45,676 nt of DNA from Methanobrevibacter sp. (GTDB lineage: Archaea; Methanobacteriota; Methanobacteria; Methanobacteriales; Methanobacteriaceae): the NCBI RefSeq assembly GCF_030539555.1, contig NZ_JAUNXX010000010.1, forward strand, positions 1 through 45,676, given 5' to 3'. The translations under genes and the position numbers were made by a program. Of this stretch, positions 17,625 through 25,554 are shown in pieces. The notes below the pieces were generated by a model. That model was given only the letters and a program-made list of their open reading frames with translations, had not been told where the DNA came from and searched no databases. How positions within the stretch are numbered: the first letter of the stretch is position 1; the number at the start of each line of letters is the position of its first letter.

Positions 17625-18185
17625 ATGGCTGATAAAAAGGCTCCTGCAGATGGCTGGCCAGTAATCAGTGGCGACTATGTTGTAGGGGACCCTGAAAGTC
17701 CGGTTGCAGTAACAACCCTTGCTTCTCACATTGAAGCCGAATTGTCCGGAGCTGCAATTGCAGGACCATGTAAGACAGAGAATTTAGGTATAGAAAAAGT
17801 AGTTGCAAACGTAATATCAAACCCGAACATTCGTTTTTTAATCGTAACCGGTGCCGAAGTGCAGGGCCACATCACAGGTCAGAGCATCAAGGCGCTGTAT
17901 GAAAACGGTGCCGATGCGGATAAAAAGAAAATCATCGGAGCAACAGGGGCTATTCCTTTTGTTGAAAACGTGCCTCTTGACGGTATCGAAAGATTCCAGA
18001 ACCAGCTGGAAATCGTTGATTTAATCGATACAGAAGACATAGGCGCAATCCAGTCCAAAATCAATGAATGTGTAGAAAAGGATCCGGGCGCAATCGAAGA
18101 GGATCCGATTGTCATGGAAGTTGATGAGGAAGCCCAGAAGATGGTAATCGTTAAAGGCGCCAAAAAAGACAAAAAAGAGCAATAG
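17625..18185 (+). CDS. mtrA: Tetrahydromethanopterin S-methyltransferase subunit A paralogue, soluble (MtrA2 type)
   Basis: A 186-residue corrinoid-binding MtrA. The sequence [20 protein letters not shown] and the ligand-bearing [13 protein letters not shown] with H82 (the lower axial cobamide ligand in this family) are intact. It stops after a charged tail ([11 protein letters not shown]) and has no C-terminal membrane helix, so it is not the membrane-anchored subunit of the MtrA-H methyltransferase complex. It also stands alone, without the other mtr genes. Such soluble paralogues occur in hydrogenotrophic methanogens; the methyl donor and acceptor are not known. A strong AAAGGAGG site suggests good expression. 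Confidence 0.88.
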   Translation: MADKKAPADGWPVISGDYVVGDPESPVAVTTLASHIEAELSGAAIAGPCKTENLGIEKVVANVISNPNIRFLIVTGAEVQGHITGQSIKALYENGADADKKKIIGATGAIPFVENVPLDGIERFQNQLEIVDLIDTEDIGAIQSKINECVEKDPGAIEEDPIVMEVDEEAQKMVIVKGAKKDKKEQ

Positions 18186-18529
18186 GCTTCTTTTTTGTTT
18201 TGCTTTTTTTTTATTTTTTTTTCATACACCTGTTTTATGTGATTTTTCACAAAATAATTTTTTTGCACTTTTCTAGAAAAGGTAATATTTATATATGATG
18301 GGGAATATAGTAAGTATTGCATCGGTACAATTTGCATTTTTTAAAAAAGTATATGTAAAAACCGATAAGTATATATAATATTATAACAAAAGTATATGTG
18401 CGGATATGTATTTTTACCAAAAAGATACATAAGAAATATGTTGCATATTTCTAAAAAAGTTGTCACCATTGTTCACATGTTTTATCTTTTGAGGTGAACA
18501 TCAAATAAAAATTTAGGAGAAGTAATAAT
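18186..18529 (+). promoter_or_regulatory. Repeat-rich leader after mtrA and before the 18530 gene
   Basis: T runs at 18190-18225 likely terminate mtrA. Then follow: a 14-bp palindrome CTTTTCTAGAAAAG (18269-18282); a direct repeat AAAAGTATATGT with a downstream CGATA or CGGATA box (18345-18367 and 18388-18406); an 8-bp hairpin GAAATATG-TTG-CATATTTC (18433-18451); and a spaced inverted repeat TGTTCAC ... GTGAACA (18470-18476 with 18494-18500). The density of symmetrical elements in 240 bp suggests operators or a structured leader for the gene at 18530, whose ribosome-binding site (AGGAGA) follows. Confidence 0.5.
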
Positions 18530-18892
18530 ATGAATGGGATAATAAACGACAATAATGTAATCAACTGGTCTGAAAAAGTCAAAAACCTCGACAACAACAT
18601 CCGAAAAGAAATCGGAATCGAAGGTGAATGCGATGCAAAGCACATCCTAATCAAGGTGCAGACAAAAGCTGCCGAATGTATCGAACCTGCATTCATCGTA
18701 GCGGAAGACGATACCTTCCTGGACCTTTTCGTCCTCTCTCCGCAGGGAGCAGGAATCACATCAACAGCTGTTTTGAAATCAAACATCCAAAGCGTTGGCG
18801 TAATCGGAGGGCTTTCAGCAGAAAAAATGGACGTAAGAGAGATACCCGATGACGTGGATGCAATCGAGGACCTTGGAGGTTTATACCAATAA
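18530..18892 (+). CDS. Hypothetical protein
   Basis: A 120-residue soluble acidic protein. Its centre (KHILIKVQTKAAECIEPAFI, LDLFVLSPQGAG, QSVGVIGGLS) is an alternating beta/alpha pattern, and the C-terminus is acidic (DDVDAIEDLGGLYQ). A good site, AGGAGA, precedes the ATG. It follows an unusually elaborate leader, which hints at tight control. No known family was recognised, and I see no membrane segment or Cys pair. Confidence 0.7.
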   Translation: MNGIINDNNVINWSEKVKNLDNNIRKEIGIEGECDAKHILIKVQTKAAECIEPAFIVAEDDTFLDLFVLSPQGAGITSTAVLKSNIQSVGVIGGLSAEKMDVREIPDDVDAIEDLGGLYQ

Positions 18893-18916
18893 ACCCCTAT
18901 TTTTCAGGACAGAACC

Positions 18917-19312
18917 ATGAGGAGAAAGAAAAAGCAATCAGGAAAAAGGCATCTGAATAATGATTATTACAACAGGGAGCTGTTGCTGAACAAGAAGATA
19001 AGGCAGTTTCAAAATGACTATTACAACCTCTTAAACCCTCCGCTTCATGACGAATACATGAGGATGGATGTGCTGAGACGGGACATCAAGTACCTGCTGA
19101 GGTGCCAGGAATACCAGGTCTGGCAAAAGTCATACAACCGCAAACATGCTTATTTCGACCAGTTATCATTATTCAAATCAATGTACATAATGTGGAAAAG
19201 GCGCACCTTTTTCACCTACATTGAAGTGTATCACCAAGTACCGCACCACATCGCACTGTGGGCAAAGACCATAGGTGCAAACATGGTCCCGAACGGAGTG
19301 TTCGGAACCTAA
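18917..19312 (+). CDS. Basic hypothetical protein
   Basis: A 131-residue, strongly basic and aromatic-rich protein (many Lys, Arg, Tyr, His). The N-terminal 15 residues (RRKKKQSGKRHLN) resemble a nucleic-acid-binding tail; a helical middle follows (DVLRRDIKYLLRCQEYQVW). It starts 25 bp after the previous gene and likely shares its transcript. No family was recognised. The charge suggests binding to DNA, RNA or ribosomes, which is inference only. Confidence 0.6.
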   Translation: MRRKKKQSGKRHLNNDYYNRELLLNKKIRQFQNDYYNLLNPPLHDEYMRMDVLRRDIKYLLRCQEYQVWQKSYNRKHAYFDQLSLFKSMYIMWKRRTFFTYIEVYHQVPHHIALWAKTIGANMVPNGVFGT

Positions 19313-19357
19313 TTTTTTTATATTCCGGAGTGCAAAAATATATGCAGAGGCTAAAAC

Positions 19358-19921
19358 ATGGGCAAAGTAAAACTTAATGATATTGCGGAAGTCATATCAG
19401 GTCTTTCATATAGGCGTTATGTGGATGACCGTGAAAAAGCATTCGACGTAATTGTTCAAAGGTCAATCAAAAAGGACGGAATTCTGGATGATTTCGAAAA
19501 GATGAAGTTAAAAGAACCGAAATCACACTATTTCACAAAAAAGGGAGACATTCTTATGAAAATGCCCTACCCTTACGATGTTGTCTGCACTGACCGGGAA
19601 GGTCTTGTCGTAAGCGACAGGATTGCAATCATACGTCTCAATGAAGGCTACGACCCGTCTTTTGTAGCGCACCTGCTTACAAATGCCCATGTCAAAAAGC
19701 AGCTTCACGAACTGGGAAGCACAGAAAAAATTCCCCACACTTCCATAAAGGAAATCAAGGAACTTGAACTTGCAATTCCGGATTATGACATACAGGTCAA
19801 ATGCGGCGATCTTTTAAACACCATCAACGAAAAGATCGCCGAGGATTTAAGGGTCGTCGAATACGACCGCAACCTTAAGGAAGGGATTGTGAATAAGGTC
19901 TGGGAGGGATTAGATGGCTAG
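19358..19921 (+). CDS. Type I restriction specificity (HsdS)-like protein, single domain
   Basis: A 187-residue protein with the fold pattern of one target-recognition half of HsdS. The start (KLNDIAEVISGLSYRRY) matches the common entry to an HsdS TRD; the middle has DILMKMPYPYDVVCTDREGLVVSD, and the end has IPHTSIKEIKELELAIPDYDIQVK followed by a helical conserved region. Complete HsdS proteins are about 400 residues with two such halves, so this is a half-size form that might dimerise. It overlaps the HsdM-like gene by 8 bp. No HsdR is present. Confidence 0.75.
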   Translation: MGKVKLNDIAEVISGLSYRRYVDDREKAFDVIVQRSIKKDGILDDFEKMKLKEPKSHYFTKKGDILMKMPYPYDVVCTDREGLVVSDRIAIIRLNEGYDPSFVAHLLTNAHVKKQLHELGSTEKIPHTSIKEIKELELAIPDYDIQVKCGDLLNTINEKIAEDLRVVEYDRNLKEGIVNKVWEGLDG

Positions 19922-21572
19922 GAAAAAATCCCACAACGAAGCAATCCTCAATTATCTGATAAGACAGGCGAGGCGTTCATCCGTTTCAGCCAATGCAAAC
20001 TACCTGATATTATATGCATTTCTTTACAAATACCTCTCGGATAAACTTAAAAATCATCTCCTCCACCAGTTCGGAGGTGACGGTGATGACTTGAAAATAT
20101 TTTATCTCACAGACGAAGGCAAAGCCGAAATCAGGGAAGTTGCCCTGAACGATCTGGGATATTTCATTGAAAGCTATGACGCATACATCGACCACTTCAC
20201 CGGGGATAAGTTTGTTGAGGAATTCATACACCCGGAATTTCTCTCAGCACTTAAAAAGAGCATAGAATTCAGCAGGGACAATCCGTGCAGACAATATTTC
20301 AATTTCATCACCGAAACGCTTGAAAGATATACCAGCTTCTACGGCTATGACGCCGAGCAGGAACTCTTCATCAGCAATTATCTTCTCTCAATTTCCAAAC
20401 TCGATATTGAAGAGGAGGAATTCAGCTTCAGAAGAGTCTATGATTTGATATCCTCTTCAAGGCAAATCCGCCTGACACCGACTCCGGAATACATCACACA
20501 AATTCTTGAAGAGACAGTCACCTCAAAAAAGGACAGTGCTAACAGCATTTACGATCCTTTTTTAAAGGACGCATCCAACCTGTTCAATGTTTCAGGGTAT
20601 TTCAGGGAAAGCAGGATTTATGGAAAGGAAGCAAATAATCTTTACTACTTCTATAGTCTGATTAAGGCTTTCATCCATGAATGTGACTTCAGCAACGTAT
20701 TTCTAAAGTGTGAAGATGCAACAGAGTCCATGGCATATGACGAGGAGCTGTTTGATGTCATAGTCTCAAAGGTCCCGAACAGGTCACGCTTTTTTTCAAA
20801 ATATCATAAAAGCCAGAACCTTGAAGCTCCAAACCCCAACAAAATCGACATTAAAGAGCAGCTGATTTCACAATTGGACTTGTCAGCACTGGGTGAAGAT
20901 GAAGAACTGATTAATGCCTTAAAGATAGTGGAGAAGAAAGTCGAAGCCGTTGAAAAAAACAACATCATGGACTTCAGGGGAGAATATGAAGTCCTCAAAA
21001 ACAGCGAATTTCTCTTCCTGATTAATATGATAAACTGCCTTAAGGAAGACGGGATAATGGCGATTTCACTTTCACAAAACTTCCTCTTTAAAAAGTCCCT
21101 TACTGCGCTCAGGAAGTTTCTGACCTATGAAAACAACTATATAGATACAATCATCTCCCTTCCCGAAGAGTTGGGCAGATCAATAAGGCCTGAGGTAATC
21201 ATCGTATTCAGGAAAAACAAAAACATTGATGATATTCTTTTCATAGATCTCTCAAAGCAGTACAGTGCGGTTTCATCTAAAAGAATCGTGCCTGGAGTAA
21301 TCAGGCGCAATCTGATTCTCGACGATAGGACATTGCTCAGGGTCAGGGATGTTTTAACAAAAAGAAGGGCAATTGACAAGTTCTCTGAAATCATTTCCAT
21401 TGAGGAACTTGAAAAAAATGATTTTAACCTGACTGTTTCAAGATATGTCGACACATTTGACGGGGATTTCATCAGACTCGAAGATTTGAAATCCGAAAAA
21501 AAGGAAATTGATGATAATCTTGATAAGTTAAGTAAAAAAATAGAATCGATGATGAGTGATTTGGATATGTAA
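19914..21572 (+). CDS. HsdM-like N6-adenine methylase-family protein with degenerate active site
   Basis: The 552-residue protein aligns by eye with type I methylase subunits. Residues 1-150 form the helical HsdM N-domain; RLTPTPEYITQIL at 186-198 matches the entry to the methylase domain; YGKEANNLYYFYSLIKA follows; and the end has PEELGRSIRPEVIIVFRKNK and FNLTVSRYVDTF, then a coiled coil. The two essential motifs are lost: the SAM-binding DPxCGxG is DPFLKDASNLF (214-224), and the catalytic NPPF/Y is replaced by SKVPN (285-289). It therefore should not methylate DNA, though the frame is intact. The HsdS-like gene overlaps its start. Confidence 0.8.
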   Translation: MARKKSHNEAILNYLIRQARRSSVSANANYLILYAFLYKYLSDKLKNHLLHQFGGDGDDLKIFYLTDEGKAEIREVALNDLGYFIESYDAYIDHFTGDKFVEEFIHPEFLSALKKSIEFSRDNPCRQYFNFITETLERYTSFYGYDAEQELFISNYLLSISKLDIEEEEFSFRRVYDLISSSRQIRLTPTPEYITQILEETVTSKKDSANSIYDPFLKDASNLFNVSGYFRESRIYGKEANNLYYFYSLIKAFIHECDFSNVFLKCEDATESMAYDEELFDVIVSKVPNRSRFFSKYHKSQNLEAPNPNKIDIKEQLISQLDLSALGEDEELINALKIVEKKVEAVEKNNIMDFRGEYEVLKNSEFLFLINMINCLKEDGIMAISLSQNFLFKKSLTALRKFLTYENNYIDTIISLPEELGRSIRPEVIIVFRKNKNIDDILFIDLSKQYSAVSSKRIVPGVIRRNLILDDRTLLRVRDVLTKRRAIDKFSEIISIEELEKNDFNLTVSRYVDTFDGDFIRLEDLKSEKKEIDDNLDKLSKKIESMMSDLDM

Positions 21573-22502
21573 TCACCCGGTCTCATCAATGCCGTTTTCA
21601 ATCAGGATGTCTTCATCAAAGATTTCCTCTTCCTTTTTGAAGTATGACCAGTGAATGACCTCATCATCATATTTGTAAAGTGTTCCAAGCCCGTAATCAT
21701 TTTCAAATTCAAATCTGGACTCAAGAGCAACGCTCTCTTTTTTTTCAAAGCTTGCCTGTTTGGCATCTGCAATCACGCTTTCTATTTGCTCCATGTTGAT
21801 TGCGAATGTTGTGTTTTCAACCTTATTGTCAATCAGATAGCTGCGCAATATCTTTTCATGATATTCTGCATATATCTGAGGGTTGTAGAATATTTCAAAA
21901 CCTTTTATATCTCCGTTTTGAATTATCAGAACGCCGCTTTGGCCGTCAACAACCTTAAATGCCTTCAGGAACTTGTTGTGATCCACCTTCAGGTTGTCGT
22001 AGCTTTCAGACATTGCACTTGTAGGTGATTTGAATGATGTTTCGACTTCCAGGCAATGGATGGAATCCCAGACTTCGCTTTGGTAGTTGGATGTGTGTCT
22101 GCTTGCAACTTCCTTTGCACGGCGGGTTTTGTAGTTTGCAATGTAATCTGACTGTTTGAATTCGCTTTTGTATGCCCATCTCCCCTGCTCTGTACAGCTG
22201 ACAGGAATGTTCTGGGTCTTTCCCGCACCTATTAGGATTGTACTGTTGACGATACGATTCTGATTTGCTCCAAGGATTTCTTCACCGTCAATTAAAATCA
22301 GCGGTGTGACTGCATTGTTTTTGACTGACACTGTGTTTACGCTGCTTTCATCAAGCTCCTTGACTTCCGCAAGCCCCAGTTCAAGACCTTTTTTCAGGGT
22401 AAGAATATCTGTCCTGTATGAGAGTTTGCTTTTAAGGGGCACCACGACCATGTTTTCATGGCTTTGCGGAGCTAAGATTTCAATATCAATCATCTGAATC
22501 AC
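21573..22502 (-). CDS. ARPP-1 domain protein
   Basis: A 309-residue protein whose core matches the ARPP-1 domain: LILIDGEEILGANQNR at residues 68-83 and VSCTEQGRWAY at 101-111, with strand-rich flanks. This uncharacterised domain is found next to phosphatases and ADP-ribosyl-type enzymes; its function is not established. The C-terminus is acidic. Its first codons overlap the end of the HIRAN gene (ATGATTCAGATGATTGA), so the two are translationally coupled; the second Met (codon 4) is an equally possible start. It meets the HsdM-like gene end to end, with adjacent stop codons. Confidence 0.75.
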   Translation of the reverse strand: MIQMIDIEILAPQSHENMVVVPLKSKLSYRTDILTLKKGLELGLAEVKELDESSVNTVSVKNNAVTPLILIDGEEILGANQNRIVNSTILIGAGKTQNIPVSCTEQGRWAYKSEFKQSDYIANYKTRRAKEVASRHTSNYQSEVWDSIHCLEVETSFKSPTSAMSESYDNLKVDHNKFLKAFKVVDGQSGVLIIQNGDIKGFEIFYNPQIYAEYHEKILRSYLIDNKVENTTFAINMEQIESVIADAKQASFEKKESVALESRFEFENDYGLGTLYKYDDEVIHWSYFKKEEEIFDEDILIENGIDETG

Positions 22503-22869
22503 TTAAATAATGAATGTCGCTTTGAGGATTTTTCATCTCCTCGTTGTATTCTTCACTTGTCAGTATCTTTGCGATTACAGTGTTCTGGGTTATGAATTTC
22601 ACTTTGGCGAAATAAGTATCGTCAATTTTGTCATATACTCTGCCTGAGCTCATTGTTCCCATTGCTACGGTTTGTGTGCTGTTTGCAACATAGCCGACTT
22701 TTCCGAAGTATCTCATTTCGCAGGCTATCGCTTCGTTGTCATATTTGTTTTCAGGCTCTTTAATCAATTTGATTAGGGATTCGAGTTTGAATGGCTTGAG
22801 GCCGTGGAACTTTGAAAATCCGAGCAGTGTGATGTGCATATTTTTTTCAATCCATTGTGAATTTTCCAT
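22486..22869 (-). CDS. HIRAN-like domain protein
   Basis: A 127-residue protein starting at the ATG preceded by AAGGTG; an upstream in-frame ATG (22920) has no such site. Residues 15-63 follow the HIRAN pattern: a G..xxHGL start (GFSKFHGLKPF), the hallmark EPENKYDNEAIA at 38-49 and GKVGYVAN at 56-63. HIRAN domains in eukaryotic HLTF/Rad5 bind DNA 3' ends; stand-alone prokaryotic forms are probably DNA-binding. The C-terminal part is acidic. It forms a two-gene unit with the ARPP-1 gene. Confidence 0.75.
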   Translation of the reverse strand: MENSQWIEKNMHITLLGFSKFHGLKPFKLESLIKLIKEPENKYDNEAIACEMRYFGKVGYVANSTQTVAMGTMSSGRVYDKIDDTYFAKVKFITQNTVIAKILTSEEYNEEMKNPQSDIHYLSDSDD

Positions 22870-22968
22870 TTTTATCACCTTGTGTATATGTTGTGTTTTA
22901 AAAATATTTAAATCTTTCATCAGGCAACTAAGTAAAATTTAAAAAAAAGAAGATTAACAGCAGATAAT

Positions 22969-23580
22969 TTATAATCTGCCGACTTTAATTAATGATTCAA
23001 CAGGAATACCTTCGATTTCTGAAAGACCTGCTTTGTCGATTAGGACAACGACACAGATAGGTTCTCCGCCCAAATCTTTAACGGTGTGGATAACCTCACG
23101 TGCTGTTCTGCCGCTGGTAATCACATCATCCACAATAACTACCTTTTTGCCTTCGACGCTTCCGAAGTTGGTACTTATGGTACCTTCGTCATCGGTCTCA
23201 TCGGTGTCTTTTCTGTGCTTGTTAGGGTGGAATATTGCAAGGGAGGTTTCGATTCCGGTCATGTCCTCCAGGATGTCAGACATCATTGTGGCAAAAGGTA
23301 TGCCGCTGACTGCAATTCCACAGATGACTTCAGCTTCGCCATGAGCCAATGTCATGTCACTTAAAGCACTTGAAACATAGCTTAAACGTGCTGAGTTTCC
23401 ACCGATGCTTTTCCAGTTAATTGCAATGTCAGTTGGAGCATCCGGTTTTTCTTCGGTTGTTTTCTGCAGGGTCAACCATCTTGCGGTGTCCATACTTACA
23501 TTAAGTTCATCTGCAATTTCTCCTGTAGTAAATCCATGTTGTCTGAGTTCCTGAGCTTTTTGAATTAATCTTTCTTTCAC
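22969..23580 (-). CDS. gfcR: GfcR-type transcription regulator (orotate phosphoribosyltransferase-like)
   Basis: A 203-residue fusion of an N-terminal helix-turn-helix (residues ~1-40, [21 protein letters not shown]) and a phosphoribosyltransferase domain with the PRPP motif [14 protein letters not shown] at 147-160. It matches the archaeal orotate phosphoribosyltransferase-like family (COG0856), known in haloarchaea as GfcR, a regulator of sugar catabolism. The DNA sites controlled here are not known. It starts at GTG with GGTGG 5 nt upstream and lies 8 nt after the oxidoreductase gene, as last gene of the hemC transcript. Confidence 0.85.
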   Translation of the reverse strand: MKERLIQKAQELRQHGFTTGEIADELNVSMDTARWLTLQKTTEEKPDAPTDIAINWKSIGGNSARLSYVSSALSDMTLAHGEAEVICGIAVSGIPFATMMSDILEDMTGIETSLAIFHPNKHRKDTDETDDEGTISTNFGSVEGKKVVIVDDVITSGRTAREVIHTVKDLGGEPICVVVLIDKAGLSEIEGIPVESLIKVGRL

Positions 23581-23588
23581 AATACCAC

Positions 23589-24545
23589 CTATTCAAGTTC
23601 TTCTAAACTAATCGGTCTATGTTCTTTAGAGGATCTGTTAGCAGCAATAACCATTTTAAGAGCTTTAAGTCCGTCTTCACCAGTTATTTCAGGTTCCTTA
23701 TCCTGAACAACTGAGTCAAGGAAGGATTTCAATTCACCTTTCAGAGGTTCTTCATGTTTAATTTGGATGTCCTGAGCAAATTTACCGTAAACTTCTATAC
23801 TTTGTTTAATGTAGTCCACTGAAATGATTCCTGCAGTTCCGGTAAGTTCAAGTTCTCTGCGTTTGTAAGGGGTCAGCCAGTTCACTTCAATGATTCCTGT
23901 TGATTCGTTGTCGAAGCTTACCATGATTTCTGCATGGTCTTCGAATTCACTGTCGTCAAAACTGCTGTTCATTGTCCCGTAAACCTGTGTGATGTCCTCT
24001 TCAAACAGGTAGTTCATGATGTCCAGATCATGGATTGCAAGGTCGATTGAAACGCCGACATCCTTGATTCTTGGCGGAAGCGGACCCACTCTTTTTGCAA
24101 AAGCGGATACGATATCTCCAATAACTCCGTCATCAATAAGCTCTTTAGCCTTTTGAACTGCCGGATTGAACCTTTCCACATGTCCTGTTGCAAGAATCAC
24201 TCCTGCCTCTTTTGCAGCAGCAATCATTTCTTCGGCTTCGTTTAATGTGAATGCAATAGGTTTTTCAACCAGAACGTGCTTTCCATGTTCGATTGCCTCC
24301 ATCACGACAGAATGGTGGAATGTTGTTGGTACACATACGCTGACTACTTCAATTTCCGGGTCATCGAGCAATTCACTATATTCAGTATAACCTTTGGCAC
24401 CGTATTTTTTCTCTATTTTTTTAAGTGCTCTTTCACTAACATCACTGACAGCAATCAGGTTTGCTTCTTCCATTTTATGGTATACGCGAACATGGTTTTC
24501 ACCCATAGCTCCGACTCCAATGACTCCTACGTTTACAGTTCTCAA
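23589..24545 (-). CDS. Gfo/Idh/MocA-family oxidoreductase
   Basis: A 318-residue NAD(P)-dependent oxidoreductase. The Rossmann motif [16 protein letters not shown] starts at residue 10; [15 protein letters not shown] near residue 95 carries the catalytic Lys, and [13 protein letters not shown] has the active-site Asp/His region. The family acts on sugars and their derivatives, often UDP-N-acetyl sugars in surface glycan synthesis; the substrate is unknown. The start codon is TTG with a good GGAGG site. It sits 14 bp after hemC and 8 bp before the gfcR-type gene, so the three form an operon. Confidence 0.9.
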   Translation of the reverse strand: MRTVNVGVIGVGAMGENHVRVYHKMEEANLIAVSDVSERALKKIEKKYGAKGYTEYSELLDDPEIEVVSVCVPTTFHHSVVMEAIEHGKHVLVEKPIAFTLNEAEEMIAAAKEAGVILATGHVERFNPAVQKAKELIDDGVIGDIVSAFAKRVGPLPPRIKDVGVSIDLAIHDLDIMNYLFEEDITQVYGTMNSSFDDSEFEDHAEIMVSFDNESTGIIEVNWLTPYKRRELELTGTAGIISVDYIKQSIEVYGKFAQDIQIKHEEPLKGELKSFLDSVVQDKEPEITGEDGLKALKMVIAANRSSKEHRPISLEELE

Positions 24546-24559
24546 TTTAATTCCTCCGT

Positions 24560-25429
24560 TTAAACATAATCCTCGAAAAGTTTTCCGATGCTGCCGCCAA
24601 GTTCAACTGCATCTTTTATGGAACCCTTTTCATTTTGCTCTTTAAGGATTTCTCCTTCTTTGGTTAATAATATAGAATAAATATTAAATTCTTTATCGTT
24701 TGTTCGTGCTATTGCTCCTATCGGCCATTGGCATCCAACGCCCAATTCCTCAAGCACTTTCTTTTCTGCGAGTACTTCCTGCATTGAAACATAATCATTC
24801 AGCTTGGAAATCTTATTTTTAACCTCAGAGTCCTTTCTTGTGATGATTGCCAGCGCTCCCTGACCTGCAGGTGGGGTAATGTATTTGAGCGGGAATACGG
24901 TTCTGATGTATTTTGTCAAATTCAGTCTTTTAAGCCCCGCTTCTGCCATCAGTGTGGCGTCAAGGTCGCTTTCATAAACCTTATTGATTCTGGTTTCTAT
25001 GTTTCCTCTGATAGGTTTCAGTTCAAATTCCTTTTGGTAATGATTGCAGAAAGCTTCTCTTCTGAGGCTGCTGGTTCCAAGTTTTGACCCAGGTCCCAGT
25101 TCATCCCAGTTTTTCTCAGAAATTAAAACTTCATGCGGAGATTCTCTTTTAGGAACGGCCACGATTTCCAAATCTTCATCCAGCTCGGTAGGCAAGTCTT
25201 TAAAACTGTGGACGGTAAAATCAACTTCCTCTTCAAGCAGCGCAATATCCAATTCCTTGGTGAAAAGACCTTTTGAATCCATATTGTACAGTTGGGATGT
25301 TGTAATCTTATCGCCTTTGGTCTTAATAATCTCAACATCAATAGCTTCCTTGGTTATTTTTGATAAATCACTGCAAACCTGTTTGGTTTGAGCTAAAGCT
25401 AATTGACTACCTCTTGTTCCTACAATCAT
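24560..25429 (-). CDS. hemC: Hydroxymethylbilane synthase (porphobilinogen deaminase)
   Basis: The 289-residue enzyme joins four porphobilinogens into hydroxymethylbilane, precursor of all tetrapyrroles including F430 and cobamides. Visible are the N-terminal GTRGSQLALAQT, the HSFKDLPTE stretch at 74-82 with catalytic D78, the GTSSLRRE stretch at 118-125, and the dipyrromethane-cofactor cysteine C233 in GVGCQWPIGA. GGAGA precedes the ATG. It follows cfbE after a 125-bp gap that has its own promoter-like region. The pairing with F430 synthase makes pathway sense. Confidence 0.95.
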   Translation of the reverse strand: MIVGTRGSQLALAQTKQVCSDLSKITKEAIDVEIIKTKGDKITTSQLYNMDSKGLFTKELDIALLEEEVDFTVHSFKDLPTELDEDLEIVAVPKRESPHEVLISEKNWDELGPGSKLGTSSLRREAFCNHYQKEFELKPIRGNIETRINKVYESDLDATLMAEAGLKRLNLTKYIRTVFPLKYITPPAGQGALAIITRKDSEVKNKISKLNDYVSMQEVLAEKKVLEELGVGCQWPIGAIARTNDKEFNIYSILLTKEGEILKEQNEKGSIKDAVELGGSIGKLFEDYV

Positions 25430-25554
25430 TTATTATCTCCGTTTTAAAAAATTTTCATAGTTATATTTATAACTTATAACTATTTTTTACATTGTTAATT
25501 TTTATAGTTAATAATAATTAAATGTTTCAATTTTTTCAAAAAATACGGTTGAGT
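25430..25554 (-). promoter_or_regulatory. hemC promoter region with inverted repeat
   Basis: An 8-bp inverted repeat ATAGTTAT ... ATAACTAT (25457-25464 with 25476-25483) lies about 28-54 bp ahead of the hemC ATG, overlapping TATA-like sequence. It could be an operator. The same half-site ATAGTTA occurs again near 25515. Confidence 0.4.

Noticed and set aside
17879-18337. 152-codon minus-strand frame
   Set aside because: Antisense to the MtrA paralogue and poly-T leader; Ser/Ile/Lys-rich shadow.
21651-22028. 125-codon plus-strand frame
   Set aside because: Antisense to the ARPP-1 gene, which has clear domain motifs.
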